DNA of 64,000 nt from Pyxidicoccus trucidator (lineage in GTDB: Bacteria; Myxococcota; Myxococcia; Myxococcales; Myxococcaceae), in NCBI RefSeq assembly GCF_010894435.1, contig NZ_JAAIXZ010000026.1, positions 62,001 through 126,000 on the forward strand, read 5' to 3'. The position numbers and the translations under genes were made by a program. Of this stretch, positions 61,226 to 64,000 are shown in pieces; within the stretch, counting starts at the first letter, position 1; each line of letters begins with the position of its first letter. The notes beneath the pieces were generated by a model, which did no database searches, was not told where the DNA came from, and worked only from the letters and a program-made list of their open reading frames with translations.

Positions 61226-61793
61226 GGGGCACCTCCGGGATGAAGCGGGGACGGTGGGCGAACTCGCGCGCGTACGCGTCGCCGAGCGCCGCCTCCTCCG
61301 CGCGAATCCGCACGAAGAGCAGCGCCGCGTTGCCCACCGAGAAGAAGAGCGCCGTCCTCCACGCGCCGTGGATGAGCGGCACACACGCCAGCTCCAGCAC
61401 CACGGCCACGTAGTTGGGATGACGCAGGAAGCGGTAGGGCCCGCCCGTCACCGGCGGCAGCCCTGGCACCACGATGATGCGCGAGTTCCACCGCTCGCCC
61501 AGCGTGGCGATGGCCCAGTACCGCAGCCCCTGCGCCACCACCGCCCCGCCCAGCGCCGCCCAGCCCCACGCACCCGGGAAGGCCGGCTCCAGCACCAGCA
61601 CCTCCGCCACGCACGCCACCAGGAACAGCGTGTGGAACACCACCATGAAGCGGTAGTGCGCCTGGCCCGTCTCCACCCCGCCCCGCGCGAAGGCCCGGGC
61701 CGCATTGCGCTTGGAGAGCACCAGCTCCACCAGGCGCTCCCCCACCAGCAGCGCCATGAAGCCCAGGAAGACGGCTTGGGTGGACGTCACCAT
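61218..61793 (-). CDS. ICMT-type membrane methyltransferase
   Basis: A 191-residue membrane protein with five or so helices and the isoprenylcysteine carboxyl methyltransferase signature GGPYRFLRHPNYVAVVLE, plus RAEEAALGDAYAREFAHRPRFIP at the end. Family members next to type III PKS genes (SrsB type) O-methylate alkylresorcinols or pyrones. The ATG at 61793 overlaps the PKS stop by 7 bp. An open frame extends upstream through the PKS gene but is a shadow. Confidence 0.9.
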   Translation of the reverse strand: MVTSTQAVFLGFMALLVGERLVELVLSKRNAARAFARGGVETGQAHYRFMVVFHTLFLVACVAEVLVLEPAFPGAWGWAALGGAVVAQGLRYWAIATLGERWNSRIIVVPGLPPVTGGPYRFLRHPNYVAVVLELACVPLIHGAWRTALFFSVGNAALLFVRIRAEEAALGDAYAREFAHRPRFIPEVPRD

Positions 61794-62872
61794 CGCAGGA
61801 GCACCATCTCCGCGCAGAAGCCCGGCCCCATCGCCATCATCACTCCCCAGTCGCCCGGACGCGGCTCCGCGCCCTCCAGCGTCTCGCCCAGCACGAAGAG
61901 CACCGACGCGGAGGAGAGGTTGCCCACCTCGCGCAGCGACGCCCACGAGCGCTCCAGCGTGGCCGACTCCAGCTCCAGCGCCTCCTCGAAGGCCTTCAGC
62001 ACCTTGGGCCCGCCGGTGTGCGCCACCCAGTGCCGCACGTCCTTGCGGGTGAGGCCATGCTCCGCGAGGAAGCCGTCCACGTTGCCGCGGATGTGCTCCT
62101 TCACCAGCCCGGGCACCCTGGCGGACAGCACCACCTTGAAGCCCGAGTCCACCACGTCCCACCCCATCACCCGCTCGGTGTCCGGGTAGAAGACCGAGCG
62201 CGAGGCCACCACCCTCGGTCCCCTGGCGCCCGGCGCCGCGGCGCCCCGCAGCACCGCGCAGGCCGCGCCGTCCCCGAAGAGGCCGGAGGCGATGATGTTG
62301 GGGATGGACAGGTCCTCGCGCTGCAGCGTCAGCGAGCACAGCTCGGTGGCGATGACGAGCGCGGTGTGTGTCGGGAAGGCGCGCAGGTAGTCCGCCGCCC
62401 GAGCCACCCCCGAAGCACCCGCCACGCACCCCAGGCCGAAGAGGGGCGTGCGCTTGAAGTCCTGGCGGAAGCGCACGCGGTTGGCCACCCGCGCCTCGAT
62501 GCTGGGCGTGGCGATGCCCGTCACCGTGACGAAGAAGACATGGTCCACGTCCGCCGGTGTGAGCTCCGCCTGGTCCAGCGCCTGGCGCACCACCACCTCG
62601 CTCAGCTCCGTGGCCGCGCGAGTCCAGGCGTCGTTGCGCTGCTGGAAGGTGACGAGCGGCGAGTAGGCGTCGAGGGGCAGCGCCAGGTGGCGGCCGCCCA
62701 CCTGCACGGCGCGGTGCAGGTCCTCCAGCCGCTCGAGGTTGAAGTGCCGCGTGGCCCATAGCTCGCGGAAGGCGGCGATGAGCTGCTCCTGCGTGGCGTA
62801 GTGGGGAGGAAGGGCACGACCTACCGCACGGATGAAGGGCGAGCTGTCCTGGCCGGGTGCGCTGCTGTGCAT
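61787..62872 (-). CDS. Type III polyketide synthase
   Basis: A 361-residue chalcone-synthase-type PKS with the full catalytic triad: Cys149 in LFGLGCVAGASG, His285 in HWVAHTGGPKVL and Asn318 in EVGNLSSASV. It extends an acyl starter with malonyl-CoA and cyclises it to an alkylpyrone or alkylresorcinol. With FAAL, ACP, methyltransferase and hydroxylase genes downstream, the product is probably a methylated, possibly quinonoid, phenolic lipid of the membrane. It is the first gene of the operon. Confidence 0.93.
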   Translation of the reverse strand: MHSSAPGQDSSPFIRAVGRALPPHYATQEQLIAAFRELWATRHFNLERLEDLHRAVQVGGRHLALPLDAYSPLVTFQQRNDAWTRAATELSEVVVRQALDQAELTPADVDHVFFVTVTGIATPSIEARVANRVRFRQDFKRTPLFGLGCVAGASGVARAADYLRAFPTHTALVIATELCSLTLQREDLSIPNIIASGLFGDGAACAVLRGAAAPGARGPRVVASRSVFYPDTERVMGWDVVDSGFKVVLSARVPGLVKEHIRGNVDGFLAEHGLTRKDVRHWVAHTGGPKVLKAFEEALELESATLERSWASLREVGNLSSASVLFVLGETLEGAEPRPGDWGVMMAMGPGFCAEMVLLRW

Positions 62873-63111
62873 GAAGTTCTCGGGTCCCTTCGCGGCAGTC
62901 GGAGGATGACGCTTAACCGGCGGCCGGGTCCAACGCGAGACGTGCCGCGCCCTCTTGAATGCCCCCGGACGCCTACCGTGCGCCAGTGTTGCACGGTAGA
63001 CTCGCTCCGGCCCTCCGAGAAGTCACCGGGAGAGCGCTGTCACACGGGCGACAAGACACAGCCCCGTTGAAGGAATGCACCCAAAGGTTGGACAGGCGTT
63101 GAACGTGCGGC
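62873..63111. promoter_or_regulatory. Intergenic region with inverted repeat upstream of type III PKS
   Basis: The 239-bp gap between glgC and the PKS gene, both on the minus strand, contains a perfect 9-bp inverted repeat CTACCGTGC (62973-62981) and GCACGGTAG (62991-62999) about 100 bp upstream of the PKS start. There is no T-run. It may be an operator for the PKS operon or the glgC terminator. Confidence 0.4.
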
Positions 63112-64000
63112 TCACTCGAAGCGGTAGCCCTTGGGCACCACGACGATGCCGGACTCCGTCACCGTGAAGCCACGCGCCTTGTCGGCCTCCAGGTCGAAGC
63201 CAACCTTCGCGTTGGGCGGCACGCGCACGCCCTTGTCGATGATGGCGTTCTTCACCTGGGCGTGCCGGCCGATGTCCACCTCGTCGAAGATGATGGAGCG
63301 CTCCACCTTCGCGTAGCTGTTCACCCGGACGCGGCGGAAGAGGATGCTCTCGCGCACCACGCCGCCGGAGACGATGCAGCCTCCGGCCACCATGGAGTTG
63401 AGCGCGCGGCCCACCCGCTCGCCCGACTCGTGGACGAACTTGGCCGGCGGGCTGTACTCGCTGGCGGTGCGCAGCGGCCACTCGGCGTTGAAGATGTCGA
63501 ACTCGGGGTTCACGGACACCAGGTCCATGGACGCCTCGTGGTACGCGTCGAGCGTGCCCACGTCACGCCAGTACGTGTTGGGCCCCGCCTGCCCGGGGAT
63601 GGGGTTCTTCGCGAAGTCGTACGTCTGGATGTGGTAGCCGTCGCGCAGGGCGCGGGGCAGCACGTCCTTGCCGAAGTCGTGCTGCGAGCCCTCCGTCTTC
63701 GCGTCCACCTCCAGCAATTCGGCCAGCACCTTGCTGCGGAAGATGTAGTTGCCCATGCTGGCCAGCGCCGTGTCGGGCCGGCCCGGAATCGCCTTGGGGT
63801 CCTTGGGCTTCTCCTGGAACTCCGTCACCCGGCCGCGCTCGTCCACCTGCATGACGCCGAAGCGGTGCGCGTCCGCCAGCGGCGTGGGGTACGCGGCGAT
63901 GGTGATGTCCGCGCGCTGCGCCTCGTGCAGCTCCAGCATGTGCGCCACGTTCATCTTGTAGATGTGGTCGCCGGAGAAGATGGCCATGTGCTCGGGGCGG
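63112..64000 (-). CDS. glgC: Glucose-1-phosphate adenylyltransferase (partial, N-terminus beyond window)
   Basis: The last 296 codons of a GlgC-type ADP-glucose pyrophosphorylase; the frame continues past the right edge. MAIFSGDHIYKM is the metal and sugar-nucleotide loop, VTEFQEKPKDP and DVGTLDAYHEASMDLVSVNPEF follow, and the C-terminus is a left-handed beta-helix (VSGGVVRESILFRRVRVNSYA, VKNAIIDKGVRVP). It makes ADP-glucose for glycogen. The Met at 63987 is internal, not a start. Confidence 0.92.
   Translation of the reverse strand, partial: RPEHMAIFSGDHIYKMNVAHMLELHEAQRADITIAAYPTPLADAHRFGVMQVDERGRVTEFQEKPKDPKAIPGRPDTALASMGNYIFRSKVLAELLEVDAKTEGSQHDFGKDVLPRALRDGYHIQTYDFAKNPIPGQAGPNTYWRDVGTLDAYHEASMDLVSVNPEFDIFNAEWPLRTASEYSPPAKFVHESGERVGRALNSMVAGGCIVSGGVVRESILFRRVRVNSYAKVERSIIFDEVDIGRHAQVKNAIIDKGVRVPPNAKVGFDLEADKARGFTVTESGIVVVPKGYRFE

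Noticed and set aside
61218..62759. 513-codon minus-strand frame spanning the methyltransferase and PKS
   Set aside because: Only the last 191 codons match a family; the rest is the PKS gene read in the wrong frame.

Overview
The window is very GC-rich bacterial chromosome. Several gene families in it are almost confined to myxobacteria: a PilZ-DnaK fusion, SitA/SitI toxin-immunity pairs, a double-CxxCG immunity protein, a MYXO-CTERM-like tail and DUF4388/receiver proteins. It most likely comes from Myxococcaceae (Myxococcus, Corallococcus or Pyxidicoccus type). Coding density is high, and no rRNA, tRNA, CRISPR array, transposase or prophage was seen. No gene-free stretch exceeds about 300 bp. 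Most very long open frames opposite real genes are GC-driven shadows.

Layout. 0-6.8 kb: 3' part-missing PilZ-DnaK fusion, a polytopic membrane protein, mltG, a crotonase homologue lacking both catalytic glutamates, and an AAA ATPase fused to a PD-(D/E)xK-like domain. 6.9-12.6 kb: a beta-propeller lipoprotein and a MoxR / DUF58 / BatA-like operon. 12.6-20.7 kb (all minus strand): a secreted lipase-like protein, a secreted protein of unknown function, a lipase-chaperone-like protein, a sphingomyelinase-like phosphodiesterase, then an apolipoprotein N-acyltransferase directly upstream of a SitA6-type lipoprotein toxin and its SitI6-type immunity gene. 20.9-26.6 kb: KaiC-like ATPase plus response regulator, nagZ, lipoproteins, a Bcp peroxiredoxin with a histone-like tail, and a NiCoT-like transporter. 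26.7-28.6 kb: a second toxin-immunity pair (SitA5-like AHH nuclease and Imm11-like protein).

28.6-35.2 kb: a receiver-DUF4388 protein, a MYXO-CTERM-like protein, a methyltransferase, and a HAD-UbiA / DprE1-like / DprE2-like set that matches the decaprenyl-phosphoryl-arabinose pathway of mycobacteria. 35.3-40.6 kb: a Uma2 gene, a DUF2156-like protein, and a tightly coupled four-gene operon (diiron ferritin-like, unknown, PlsC-like, HemN-like radical SAM) whose product I cannot name. 40.8-47.4 kb: a DoxX-like membrane protein, an MBL-fold lipoprotein, a cNMP-binding flavoprotein that has lost the thioredoxin reductase CxxC, and a visible tandem duplication with two Uma2 copies and a relic of the flavoprotein gene.

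47.5-57.7 kb: one minus-strand operon: parvulin-like PPIase, a 1506-residue PKD-repeat protein with an HEVGH metalloprotease site, a small repeat protein, and a 1303-residue NHL-repeat protein whose M6-like domain carries HGYSH in place of HExxH. 57.9-62.9 kb: a type III PKS cluster (PKS, ICMT-type methyltransferase, ACP, FAAL, flavoprotein hydroxylase), resembling the Streptomyces srs phenolic-lipid operon with its own acyl-ACP supply. The window ends inside glgC.

The best candidates for undescribed biology are the Lnt-SitA6-SitI6 locus, the 36.9-40.6 kb operon, and the protease/pseudo-protease export operon.
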